Positions 6,801 to 15,160 of a DNA stretch of 24,996 nucleotides are shown here, in pieces; the first letter of the stretch is position 1, and each line of letters starts with the position of its first letter. The position numbers were made by a program, and so were the translations under genes. Origin of the DNA: a virus; IMG/VR virus record IMGVR_UViG_3300032086_000192, positions 1 to 24,996 of that record. One strand, 5' to 3'. The notes below the pieces were generated by a model. The model did not search any database. It saw nothing but the letters and a program-made list of their open reading frames with translations, and had not been told where the DNA came from.

Positions 6801-8356
6801 ATTAACAAATCATTTGGACCAGTTCTGTAAGCTAAATCAACACCATTAGTTAAATTACTTGTATTATCACCATCAATAAATCGTATAATGTTTGGTCCAC
6901 CACCTTTTAGTATTATAGATGGCAAAGCTGTAGAGCCACCTTGATATTGTGTTACAGTGGTTAAAGTAGCTGTTAAAGTATCATCTGTATCTGATCTTAA
7001 AAACTGAGTACTATCTAAATTATCAAGTGTGCCATTAACATTGCCTTCAAGATTAGCAACCAATGTCCCTACTGCATAACCAGTACCACCAGTATTAACT
7101 GTAATTGTAGGCTCTACTTGTAAGTCCTTAAATAGCTTGAACTTGCCACTGTCACTGGCATCTCTGAATAAACCTGCATATAAATCTTGGCTACCAGTTG
7201 TGTCATACAATCCATAGAATCCAACATCAACTGAATCAGAACTATTATTACCACTTGCCAAAGATATTAAAGGGTCTTCGACTGTAAGTGTTGCTGTGTT
7301 GACTGTAGTAGAACTGCCATTAACAGTAAGGTTGCCACCTACAGTTACATTATTGTTAAAACTTGCATCACCTGAATTACTCATATCAATAGTCAATGCA
7401 GTAATTGTTGAACCACCATCATTCCCTTTGATTACAAAATCCTTATCAGATGTAGGCACAGTAAAGACTGCATCACCACTATTAGTATTAGAAAGCTGTA
7501 CAACATTTACATTGTTAGCATAGAAGTTGATTTGATCTGCAGTTTCAAAGTCAATCTTAGTTTCATCATCTTCACCAATCTTAATATCAGTAGCAAGTAA
7601 GCTTGTTATACCAGTTTGATCAGGATTTAATGATACTGTGCCACCAGTCACACTAAAATAAGTTGAACTATAATTAGCTATACCTTTGTTTGTTGTAGAA
7701 GCATCTTCTCCACTTATTGTAATCGTTTGGTTAGAAGCTGTAGTATCAATGCCTTCTCCACCTGCAACGGTAAGTGTTTGTCCACTTGCAGTATCAATAG
7801 AAGCTGTTCCTGATTCTCCTGCAATTGATAAAGATAATGTGCTAAACATTTCAACTGCACCAGTACTTGCATTAAAACCTAGTATTTTACCAAGTCTATT
7901 TGCTTTTGTAGGCAAAACCATAGAAGCAGCAGTATCCGAATCAGTCAATGCAATAGCACGAGTAACCTCATCATTGAAGTCAGCTTGTATAGCAGTCAAT
8001 CTATCTAGCTGTGTATTTAATGTTGTAATAGGATTAGCATTAAAAACTTCTGTTGGTTGAAAATCTGAAGTTCTTTCTAAAGCTATCTCACGAGTAACAA
8101 CAATAGTGCTACCACCAGTTGCACCAGTAACAGTCGTTGTAAAAGAGCCAGTACTTCCGTTGCCACCAGTAACTGTAAATTGTGTTGTGTTTGCAGTTGT
8201 GTCATCATATGTTCTTGCCACATTATCGACATAAACTTTGATATCTGTTTCACCATCAAAAAATATAAAAGGTATTGATTTAGCTGTAGACTCTGTTACT
8301 CCTTCTGCAACTGTGTATTCAATACGAGGGGTGTTATCTGCTAAATTAATTGTCAT
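3860..8356 (-). CDS. Tail fiber with T7 gp17-like N-terminus, YadA-head-like repeats and S74 chaperone
   Basis: A 1498-residue receptor-binding fiber, much longer than T7 gp17 (553). Residues 1 to about 140 match the virion-attachment domain of T7-type fibers (YTVAEGVTESTAKSIPFIFF, then REIALERTSDFQ and LNTQLDRLTAIQ). Residues about 140-950 are Thr/Ser/Gly-rich shaft with three repeats of an ELYHNNVKKLETT-type unit. A six-glycine run (about 953-958) separates shaft and distal part. About 1004-1372 hold roughly 22 N-T-A-I-G-like repeats typical of the left-handed beta-roll of YadA-type adhesin heads. The C-terminus from S1391 (SDRRDK) is a peptidase S74 intramolecular chaperone with GFIAQEL; it should trimerise the fiber and cut itself off just before S1391. 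It starts at a TAATG junction with GGAG upstream. Confidence 0.9.
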   Translation of the reverse strand: MTINLADNTPRIEYTVAEGVTESTAKSIPFIFFDGETDIKVYVDNVARTYDDTTANTTQFTVTGGNGSTGSFTTTVTGATGGSTIVVTREIALERTSDFQPTEVFNANPITTLNTQLDRLTAIQADFNDEVTRAIALTDSDTAASMVLPTKANRLGKILGFNASTGAVEMFSTLSLSIAGESGTASIDTASGQTLTVAGGEGIDTTASNQTITISGEDASTTNKGIANYSSTYFSVTGGTVSLNPDQTGITSLLATDIKIGEDDETKIDFETADQINFYANNVNVVQLSNTNSGDAVFTVPTSDKDFVIKGNDGGSTITALTIDMSNSGDASFNNNVTVGGNLTVNGSSTTVNTATLTVEDPLISLASGNNSSDSVDVGFYGLYDTTGSQDLYAGLFRDASDSGKFKLFKDLQVEPTITVNTGGTGYAVGTLVANLEGNVNGTLDNLDSTQFLRSDTDDTLTATLTTVTQYQGGSTALPSIILKGGGPNIIRFIDGDNTSNLTNGVDLAYRTGPNDLLIEKSNGGNKIAEFGGDDGHASLYFDNSLKLETTSGGIEVTGTVTDDGATHDGDVTFTGTSGNIVFDKSSDILKLDDSVNVMFGTGNDLRIFHASGASIIRDQNSNPIYLQTNGTFFVTKNNNAETMAKFIGDGAVELYYNNVKKFETTGDGIAVTGPNLGTTSGDTETVASFFVNNGNGSSLRINKIRDGNGSNWNTSATRIQQIIDVTQQGYIQFNGNDNLYGLELGTTGNEKFFRGIYNGAVELYHNNVKKLETTSDGAAITGDLTLTSTDSGSGDDPSLILKRDSSSPAGNDNIGNIDFVGENDASQEVTYASISGMITTTTDGSERGRLRFSTMKSGVMTDHTDLNHEALEFRNEQFIRWVAQNGSFYIDLNGGTPTANRAITLPDATGTLLTTGNSDTPTTTTSSSDADFVLVDDGGTMKKITPANLGIGGGGGGTTSETWGASLNGKLNLYATNNNFIIGNNNDVTQATEPAPNLTGSRNHIIGDSAGNSLTSGNDNVAIGRESLMTHTSGSYNTALGNFALRNSTTSNDNTAIGYEALRNVTSGSYHTAIGFQAGDAITSASYNTIVGTYSGTNMTTGDSNTTLGTSAGYHISTASSNVAIGRLTQYGNTGSYNTSLGYEAYRGSSSTSYNGGSYNVAIGYRTYRRTSGHSVDNYNTCVGTFSGSGIYSGDYNTFLGYNANPYYNNSSYAVAIGYNAKSNHQGSTTVGSTAGASMYLQSDYTTLIGYGAGYDLDGGDHCTFVGVNSGYAGGSGNNNVGLGNYSVDALSSGYNNTGVGYGALSNVTSGWGNTGMGYFAGEDFTTGNGNTFIGYQAGGDTSSNYTGSSNTIIGFQATASSTSAINEITLGDAFIGSLRCNQQTISSLSDRRDKTAIEDLDLGLDFIKAMRPVKFAWNRRDGGWHGRKEIGFIAQELHEVEMDFNSTDRTRLVSYENPSKLEARPMSTYPILVKAIQELSAKVDSLQARITELEGA
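4239..5346 (-). repeat. About 22 YadA-head-like repeats encoded in the distal fiber
   Basis: Reading the - strand, the coding sequence repeats a degenerate N-[TV]-[ASTFGI]-[ILVM]-G unit (NHIIG, NVAIG, NTALG, NTAIG, HTAIG through NTFIG, NTIIG, EITLG) at intervals of about 14-24 residues, often followed by YEAL, YQAG or similar. Codons differ between copies, so the repeat is conserved at protein level and diverged at DNA level. This is the pattern of a stacked beta-roll, not of a DNA-level tandem expansion. Confidence 0.8.
6009..6753 (-). repeat. Three dispersed copies of a ~73-base fiber-shaft module
   Basis: Copies lie at 6009-6081, 6336-6408 and 6681-6753, spaced 327 and 345 bases apart. 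The first two share a 31-base end (6051-6081 and 6378-6408) with only two differences; the third is diverged. They encode NNVKKLETTSDGAAITG, NNVKKFETTGDGIAVTG and DNSLKLETTSGGIEVTG. The module recurs in fibers of marine phages (recalled, not searched) and is a likely site for recombination between fibers. Confidence 0.65.
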
Positions 8357-11300
8357 TAATATGTACTCCTACCTAATGCTCTTAAATCATCATCTAATCC
8401 AAGCAACCCTAAATAAGGAAAATTATATGATAATCTTTTTAACCCTTCATCACTTTTATCATTCATTAACTCATATGCTGCTAACACCCATTCTCTATAC
8501 ATACTTGGTGTTGCTCCTAAAAAACCAAATGCAGAATCCCAACCAGTGCCATTATATCTTCCTTTCAACCAAGAAGTATCAGGATCATGATAACCTGAAG
8601 CAATAGCAGCTTCAATACCTTTATATGCAAGATCACTATATATACCAGTTATACCTGAATAATCAACTAACCTCATCATTAACTCAGGATAATCTTTATT
8701 CTCAAACCACCAAGATGGTTTACGCATTGCTAATGTAATATAAGCCATAGATAACAATGAGATTGCTCCACTTAATCTATACTTTTTATTTGGATCAAAC
8801 ATAGCACGAGTTATACGTTGATTTGCTGCAAACGCAAAATTATAAAATTGAAATGGAAAAGCCATCACACCTGACTCTATTCTTGCAATAGGATATCTAT
8901 AAGTATTATCAGATTTTAAACCAACAGAAGCAAAAGGATCAGGCTCAATACCAAATCTACTCATATAAGGTTTCCACTTTTTAAAAATAAATCCATCAGC
9001 AAATGTTGGTCTATCAAAAGCTGTAGCATGCATAATAGTATTACGTGCTGAATTATTTAAATACGTTTGCATAAAAGTTTTAAGTTCTCTATCTGCTTTT
9101 GTTTTTGTACTCCATTGACTTAAATTTAGTAATGGCATATCACTTTCTGTAAATTCCCATGCACCATTATTAAGTAATCGATTTGCTAACTTTCTATCTA
9201 TGCCATATCGTTGTAATTCTATTCTTTCAAATTGATCTAATGAATCATAATTTTTTATTTGTTTAAAAAATTTAGGTATTCTTATTGCACCATCTATTAA
9301 TTTACCAACCATTGTAATAAGTGCTAATCCATTTAATTTATAAAAAAAGTTTTCCATAGCATCTGCTGCTTTTTCTATTCGACCTATTTGTAAAGGCTTT
9401 AATAATTCATTTAATAATCTTGTATGTACTGTTCTTTTAGCTGTATCAATTGCTTCATTTGAATGTTGCACATCTTTTGCATTAGCTTTAATTCTGTCAA
9501 AATTACCATCAACAGCACGAAATGCAGTACGTAAAACATTACCTAAACCATGTTCAAATATTGGCATAGCCACAGTTTCTGTTAATGATGTTATTCCTGC
9601 AGTTGTAAGATAAGACATTCCTGCAAACTTCTTTGATATTCTTGCCCAAGTTGAATCCCATCTTTCAGGATCACGAGTTATTTGACCTGATACTCTTTGA
9701 TAATCAGCTAAAAAATCAGATTTTATTTCAGCAATTTGTTTGTCCGTATATTTACTTTTCACCATAATTTCTTCTAATTGACCTAAAATATAATCAATAG
9801 AATCATCACCAAACTTTCGAGCATACTCAATTCTAAATGCCATCATTTCTGCATACTTTGTAAAAACTGAGTTATCTTTTATAATAAAATCTTTTACTTT
9901 ATACTCTGGTATATTAGTTGTTCTCATAAGAACATGTTTAGCTTTACCTATTCTTAATGCTTTATGATATCCAAAAGGATCATCACCTTGATCTTTTATG
10001 TTATCAACAGTTTCTTGTGCTGCTTTTGTAGCTTTTTGGATTGTAGTCATGGGTATATTTGAATAACCACTGCCATTCCACACAGTTAAAAAACCTTGAT
10101 CTAAAAAATGATTTGCAAATATTCTTACTAATTGTTGCTCTGCTTTTTTATCATTAAGAATTTTTACTCTATCATAATATAAAGGTAATCTATAATTTGC
10201 TCGTGTAGGATTATATTCTTCATAGAATTGTAATCTTTTCTCAAGTTTATTACGATTTATAATTAAGATTGCTTTAAATGCTTCATCTTTTTCTTCTGCA
10301 ATTCGTGCATCATAATCATCTAGTTTCTTTTGTAATGCAGGAAATTTCTTTTTGTATGTTGTTTTATTTAAAAATACACCAGTATCTTGTGCTAATTGAT
10401 CAAAATATTTATTAAAAGCTTCTATTTTTCTTATTGCTTCTTTTTTAAATTCAGGGAGTTGTGGATAATATTTAGCTTTCCAAGTATCATCACTCATCAA
10501 TATATTTAACTCAATGATTTCATCAAAAAATTCTTTTGGAGTAGGATATTTTTGACTACCAGTTACAGAATTTATATATGCTGTTGTTGGTGTTTTACCT
10601 AATTTTTCTTTTGCTTTTACAAAAGGTGAAACTAAATCTATACCCATTACTTCACCAGTGCCTTCTGACTTTTGTAATGCGTTCATATATATTTTTCTTA
10701 TATCTTGCTCTAATTCAATACCTTTTCCATTGTGTACATTTTGCATTGAATCTATAGAACGTAATGGCACACCTTCAACTGGCACACTTGCATTGTAAGC
10801 TATATCAAGATGTGTTTTTTTTACTTCAGGTGGAGCTTCTCTGCCATCATATTTACCAAACTGCAATCTTCTTGATGGTAATATTTTATTAGCTATATTA
10901 AATCTATCAATTGTTTCTTCTTTTAATCTTGTACTTCCAACAAATTCATTGCTCATATTATTTGCTGAATCAATATCTTTATCAGGATTACTTGTATCTA
11001 TATTATCTGTTTGTGTTTTTTTATTTGGATTTTTTCTGATCTTATATTTTTGTATTAATTTATTATATCTATTTGCTACACCTCTAGCACCTCCACCTAA
11101 CATTCCTGCAAATACAGTATTACCTGCTATATTTAACATTGTTTCTTGTGCTGTATTATAAGGATCAAAAGGTGCTCTCAATAACTCAGAACCAACACCA
11201 AATACAAATCCAACTTTAGCTGACTCTTTTGCCACACCAAAAGCATTTTTTGCACCCCATGCTGCTTTAATACCTTTACTAAAAACTGGGTGAAAGAAAG

Positions 11301-11691
11301 CTATGTTCAAAGGATCAATTACTCCTGAAACAAGATGAGAAGTTAAACCTGCTCTTTCAAACATTTTTCTATTATCTTCTATAGCCTTCAAAGAATTTTT
11401 TATAAAGTTATAATGATCTAAATTTTTTGCTCTTGATAAATCTTCAGCATAAGCAAAGTCATTATTATCTTGTATAGTTTTTCTAAAATCAAAAGATTCA
11501 TCATATTCTTGATCTGAATAAGTAAAATATTCTTGTGTAAAATGAGTAATGGGAAGCCATTGATATTTAAAACCTGATGCTACACCTGAAAAAAAATCAG
11601 GGTCTACTTTGCCTTCTTGATCAGGATAAAAATAATGCAAAGGCTGAATACTCTGTATGCCCTTTGGAACAAAGTCTGTATATTCAGACAT
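8356..11691 (-). CDS. Large internal virion protein (T7 gp16-like position)
   Basis: A 1111-residue protein between the gp15-like protein and the fiber, the place of T7 gp16, the internal core protein that is ejected into the host and helps form the DNA channel. Much of it is charged and helical. Hydrophobic or Gly-rich segments that could enter membranes lie at about 117-140, 157-170 and 184-206 (LNIAGNTVFAGMLGGGARGV), in the middle (LALITMVGKLIDGAI) and near the C-terminus (LSGAISLLSMAYITLAM). I see no lytic transglycosylase motif of the T7 gp16 N-terminus; the muramidase activity appears to have moved to the neighbouring protein. Start at a TAATG junction with GAGGAG upstream. The function rests on size, position and composition. 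Confidence 0.75.
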   Translation of the reverse strand: MSEYTDFVPKGIQSIQPLHYFYPDQEGKVDPDFFSGVASGFKYQWLPITHFTQEYFTYSDQEYDESFDFRKTIQDNNDFAYAEDLSRAKNLDHYNFIKNSLKAIEDNRKMFERAGLTSHLVSGVIDPLNIAFFHPVFSKGIKAAWGAKNAFGVAKESAKVGFVFGVGSELLRAPFDPYNTAQETMLNIAGNTVFAGMLGGGARGVANRYNKLIQKYKIRKNPNKKTQTDNIDTSNPDKDIDSANNMSNEFVGSTRLKEETIDRFNIANKILPSRRLQFGKYDGREAPPEVKKTHLDIAYNASVPVEGVPLRSIDSMQNVHNGKGIELEQDIRKIYMNALQKSEGTGEVMGIDLVSPFVKAKEKLGKTPTTAYINSVTGSQKYPTPKEFFDEIIELNILMSDDTWKAKYYPQLPEFKKEAIRKIEAFNKYFDQLAQDTGVFLNKTTYKKKFPALQKKLDDYDARIAEEKDEAFKAILIINRNKLEKRLQFYEEYNPTRANYRLPLYYDRVKILNDKKAEQQLVRIFANHFLDQGFLTVWNGSGYSNIPMTTIQKATKAAQETVDNIKDQGDDPFGYHKALRIGKAKHVLMRTTNIPEYKVKDFIIKDNSVFTKYAEMMAFRIEYARKFGDDSIDYILGQLEEIMVKSKYTDKQIAEIKSDFLADYQRVSGQITRDPERWDSTWARISKKFAGMSYLTTAGITSLTETVAMPIFEHGLGNVLRTAFRAVDGNFDRIKANAKDVQHSNEAIDTAKRTVHTRLLNELLKPLQIGRIEKAADAMENFFYKLNGLALITMVGKLIDGAIRIPKFFKQIKNYDSLDQFERIELQRYGIDRKLANRLLNNGAWEFTESDMPLLNLSQWSTKTKADRELKTFMQTYLNNSARNTIMHATAFDRPTFADGFIFKKWKPYMSRFGIEPDPFASVGLKSDNTYRYPIARIESGVMAFPFQFYNFAFAANQRITRAMFDPNKKYRLSGAISLLSMAYITLAMRKPSWWFENKDYPELMMRLVDYSGITGIYSDLAYKGIEAAIASGYHDPDTSWLKGRYNGTGWDSAFGFLGATPSMYREWVLAAYELMNDKSDEGLKRLSYNFPYLGLLGLDDDLRALGRSTY

Positions 11692-14600
11692 TAAGAAAAC
11701 TCCTCATCAATAAAATCTACATCATCTTTTATATCAAATCCTAAATCACCAACTCTTTTTCTTACTCTTCTTTTTGTTTGATAAAATAAAGGTGTCTTTG
11801 TATTACCAAACTCTCCTTGATTATAAACCTGATGAAACCCTGCTTCTCTAAAATGAAAGTTTCTTTGATCTATATCTGAAGTATTTATTGCTTTTTTAAC
11901 AGCTTCATAATATTTAGGAAAACCTTTTTTTAATCTTTCATGCCCAAACTGATATGAAAAATCAATTAAAGCACTTCTACGCAATGGGTGTAGTTCATTA
12001 AAATTAGGAAACTCTTTCTCATACTGAGCATATATGTCCATCATTTTTGATCTAAATATTTTAGCTGCTTTATCTTTTTTAAATAAAATAGGTTTGCCAA
12101 ATTTAAATTCATTGACCATTGCATTTAGTTCATCTTCTGAATATTTCTTTTTATTTAGTTTTTTTTGTAATTCTTTTAATGGTTTTCTCATTTCAGGATT
12201 AATATTTTTATAATCTTTTTCTGTTAAATATCTAACGTTAAAGCCATAGCCAACAGAAATAGTATTTCTATCTCTATAGACTTGACTTTGAAAACCTTCA
12301 TTTACAGCAGTGTTTTGAAAAATATCTATTAATCCATCTTGTACACCAACTGCAACATCAGGTGTCATAAATTCTTTTAACATATTTAAAAATTTATCAG
12401 GTAAACTTAAGTTATTGACTACAGTATCTGTTATCATATTCCATAAAGGATTATCATAACCTTTTTTTGAAAATTGATTTGTAAAATAATCAGTGTCCAT
12501 CATACTTTCAAAGAAATTTGGATCATCTATTATTACTTTATTAGGTAATCTATATAGGTCTAATCCTTTTTTTTCTTTTTCTGTAAGTTGTTTGTTACGA
12601 TTCATAGCTAATGCTCTTAATTCAACAGACTGATTTAAAGAACGATTATTAATTTCTGTAATAGATATGTTATTATCTCGTTCATATTCTCTTGTAGTAA
12701 ACTCAACTGCTACACCACCTTCTAATTGAGATGGTATTATTTCTCCATCTATATTTACAAATGTATATCTTTGATCACCATATTGTGAGTTCTTGGCATC
12801 AGGCAAAAGAAATGTATTTTCACCAAGAATATATTCTTCACCTAATTGTTTTGTAATTAAACTTTGTGTCCATTTTCTAAAGTCATCATGACTAGCATAA
12901 GCGACACCAGTATATTTTTTCTTTGGAGTAAAATAAGTTAAGCCAGTATTATTTAAATTAAATACATCATATACATCTGTATCTTCAACAAACATAAGTT
13001 TATAAGTATCTTTTAAAACTGATAAAAGATTATCTTTATCCATTTCAACTGATGTTCCATCAGGCATTTTAACTGACTTATAAAATAAAAGTTTTTCAAC
13101 ATAACTATCTAATTGTGATCTATGATGTCTTGGTATTTCAGCTTCATCAAATATTGCTTCAACACCTGCATTAACATTTCCAATTTTCAAATCCCCAAAA
13201 TTCATATCAGCCAATGATGACATAATCATGCCTTTATAAGTGTCAGCATCATCAACTTTTGTATGATACAAAGAATAAGCTTTGATTAAATCATTACCAT
13301 TTACTCTTGCAATCTCATCTATGAATGTATACTTTTCATATTGTTTATCATAACCTTGTAAACGTCTTTCTCTTCTACCACCTGCACCAGTATTATATGC
13401 TAGATTGTTCCATGTATTTAATTCTCTTGCTGCATAGCTTCTTTTATCTCTTTCAGATAATGAACGAAATGCAGGAAAATTAAGCATATTACCTTTAAAT
13501 ATGTTATCAAGAGTTGTAGGTAAAACTGGTACATTCGATAAACTTGCTAATGTTTTATCATACTGAGCATTGTTCATCTGAAAAAAACTTGTTTCATTTA
13601 CTTGAAAGCCAAGAGATTTACTTAATTCATTATTTACAACTGCTCTATTATCTTTTGTATTAGGTAGAAAACCTGCTGTATCAACACCAATACCTTGTAA
13701 TTGTAGTCCTACATTATTTGATGTTCTTTCTTTACCAATTAACGTTAATTGTTTTGACACATCACCTGATCTATTAGAAATAAATTGCGTAATTACATTC
13801 GTATCTGTTCTATCTGCTTCATATTTATCTCTTAAATTATTTAAATTTGAAAGTTGTGCCATAGAAATTTGACCACGAGATGCTTTAACAACTCTTTCAT
13901 ATGTTTCTATTGATGCCTTTTTATTTTGAAAAATATCTTCAATATATTTAATTGCCAAAGGATCTTGCCCTACAAGATCAACAAGCTTAGTAACTTCACC
14001 TATCATAAAATTTCTTTTTAATCTTGATTCAGCATCACGAATTGCAGGTCCTTGTATATACCTGCCTTTTTTTAAACGCTCTATTGTTTTAGAATGTTGA
14101 TCTAAAATAAGAGAAGCGTCTTCAGGATATAAAAGAGCCACTTGCTCAAATTCAAAAAGAGCATCTTGATCAAGTAAAGCAGCATCATCTTTTTCTTTTT
14201 TTATTGTATCATTTAATATTTTATTAGAATGTAATATTGATTTATTAGTAACCTTATCAAGAAATTCAGGAACATATTGACCCATTCCTTCTTTCTTAAA
14301 AACGTCTACCCAACCTTTAATTAATCCTTGTGCTTCAGTATCAAATTTTGTCTTATTAAATGGATTTTTTGCATGAATTTCACCAAGTTGTTTATTAATT
14401 TTATTTTGTACAAAACCACTATATCTTTGCTCTAAAATTGCATTAGCTGATTGCTCTCCAACATCTGTAAACTCAATTTTTTCAAGTGATAAGTTTCCAT
14501 CTGCATCTTCTATTGGTAATGTTTTAGCTTTATTTATATCAGACTGAATAGCATCTTGTTTAGCTTCTTCCCATGCAAGAGCTTGTCCTCTTTCAAAAAG

Positions 14601-14705
14601 TTTTGCTGTTTGGAGTTCTGCTTCTACTGCACCAGTATTAACTGACACAACACCTACTGGTCTATTTTTATATGTAACTTGTTTTGATTTTAAAAATTGT
14701 ACCAT
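11691..14705 (-). CDS. Internal virion protein (gp15-like position) with C-terminal GH24-like muramidase domain
   Basis: A 1004-residue protein in the T7 gp15 position. Residues 1 to about 790 are charged and helical with no recognised domain. From about 795 to the end there is a lysozyme-like domain: NEGF with E803, YRD with D812, and SVGYG at 817-821, followed by PLRRSALIDFSYQFG and KTPLFYQTKRRV. E and D keep the 9-residue spacing of GH24 enzymes. The Thr that precedes [IV]G[IYV]G in T4 lysozyme is Ser817, and the loop is one residue shorter. I infer a virion-borne peptidoglycan hydrolase that opens the wall during DNA ejection. In T7 the equivalent activity is at the N-terminus of gp16. 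Start at a TAATG junction. Confidence 0.78.
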   Translation of the reverse strand: MVQFLKSKQVTYKNRPVGVVSVNTGAVEAELQTAKLFERGQALAWEEAKQDAIQSDINKAKTLPIEDADGNLSLEKIEFTDVGEQSANAILEQRYSGFVQNKINKQLGEIHAKNPFNKTKFDTEAQGLIKGWVDVFKKEGMGQYVPEFLDKVTNKSILHSNKILNDTIKKEKDDAALLDQDALFEFEQVALLYPEDASLILDQHSKTIERLKKGRYIQGPAIRDAESRLKRNFMIGEVTKLVDLVGQDPLAIKYIEDIFQNKKASIETYERVVKASRGQISMAQLSNLNNLRDKYEADRTDTNVITQFISNRSGDVSKQLTLIGKERTSNNVGLQLQGIGVDTAGFLPNTKDNRAVVNNELSKSLGFQVNETSFFQMNNAQYDKTLASLSNVPVLPTTLDNIFKGNMLNFPAFRSLSERDKRSYAARELNTWNNLAYNTGAGGRRERRLQGYDKQYEKYTFIDEIARVNGNDLIKAYSLYHTKVDDADTYKGMIMSSLADMNFGDLKIGNVNAGVEAIFDEAEIPRHHRSQLDSYVEKLLFYKSVKMPDGTSVEMDKDNLLSVLKDTYKLMFVEDTDVYDVFNLNNTGLTYFTPKKKYTGVAYASHDDFRKWTQSLITKQLGEEYILGENTFLLPDAKNSQYGDQRYTFVNIDGEIIPSQLEGGVAVEFTTREYERDNNISITEINNRSLNQSVELRALAMNRNKQLTEKEKKGLDLYRLPNKVIIDDPNFFESMMDTDYFTNQFSKKGYDNPLWNMITDTVVNNLSLPDKFLNMLKEFMTPDVAVGVQDGLIDIFQNTAVNEGFQSQVYRDRNTISVGYGFNVRYLTEKDYKNINPEMRKPLKELQKKLNKKKYSEDELNAMVNEFKFGKPILFKKDKAAKIFRSKMMDIYAQYEKEFPNFNELHPLRRSALIDFSYQFGHERLKKGFPKYYEAVKKAINTSDIDQRNFHFREAGFHQVYNQGEFGNTKTPLFYQTKRRVRKRVGDLGFDIKDDVDFIDEEFS

Positions 14706-15160
14706 TATGTAACCTTACTTGTACCATATGCTGTATTTAATATGCTTTGAAAACCCATCATTCTATACGCTTTGGATTTATTTTGACCTTGTAATAAAGC
14801 CATTTGTGTTTGTTGTGCAATTTTACTTTGATCCATTAGATTTTGTAAATTTACTCTTGAAGCAGTTTTATAAGCATCTTCTTTTGCTTTTTCTAAAATT
14901 CTTTTAAATGATCTATCGCTACCAGTATCTCTTCCAGATATACCTGCTAAAGCAAAATTTGTTGATTGCATTGATTGCAAATTTTCCATAACTTCATTAT
15001 GTTCTTGTAGTTGTTGAAGTTGTCTTTGTTCTGCTTGAGTTTTTAATCTTCTTGCTGTTAACCCTGCTTCTCTTTGTGCTGCTTTTGCTGCTGCACTATA
15101 TCGACTAAAACCTAAAACTCCACTTGCAATATATAAGGCTGTTGTTGGTTCTATTGCCAT
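14705..15160 (-). CDS. Internal virion protein B-like (T7 gp14-like)
   Basis: A 151-residue protein between the nozzle protein and the gp15-like protein, matching T7 gp14 in place and character. The N-terminus is short and hydrophobic (IEPTTALYIASGVLGFSRYS). An Ala/Gln-rich helical region follows (AAKAAQREAGLTARRLKTQA), then many Gln residues and a SGRDTGSD loop at about 75-82, a pattern seen in gp14-type core proteins. In T7, gp14 is ejected first and forms the outer-membrane pore. The start shares a base with the upstream stop (TAATG) behind GAGGTGG. Confident on the class, moderate on the exact role. Confidence 0.78.
   Translation of the reverse strand: MAIEPTTALYIASGVLGFSRYSAAAKAAQREAGLTARRLKTQAEQRQLQQLQEHNEVMENLQSMQSTNFALAGISGRDTGSDRSFKRILEKAKEDAYKTASRVNLQNLMDQSKIAQQTQMALLQGQNKSKAYRMMGFQSILNTAYGTSKVT

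Noticed and set aside
5409-8060. Several open frames on the + strand opposite the fiber gene (for example 5409-5690, 6510-6749, 7296-7523, 7686-8060)
   Set aside because: They lie antisense to a well supported fiber coding sequence, have proline/valine/serine-rich products that mirror its Thr/Gly/Asn repeats, and lack ribosome-binding sites and motifs.
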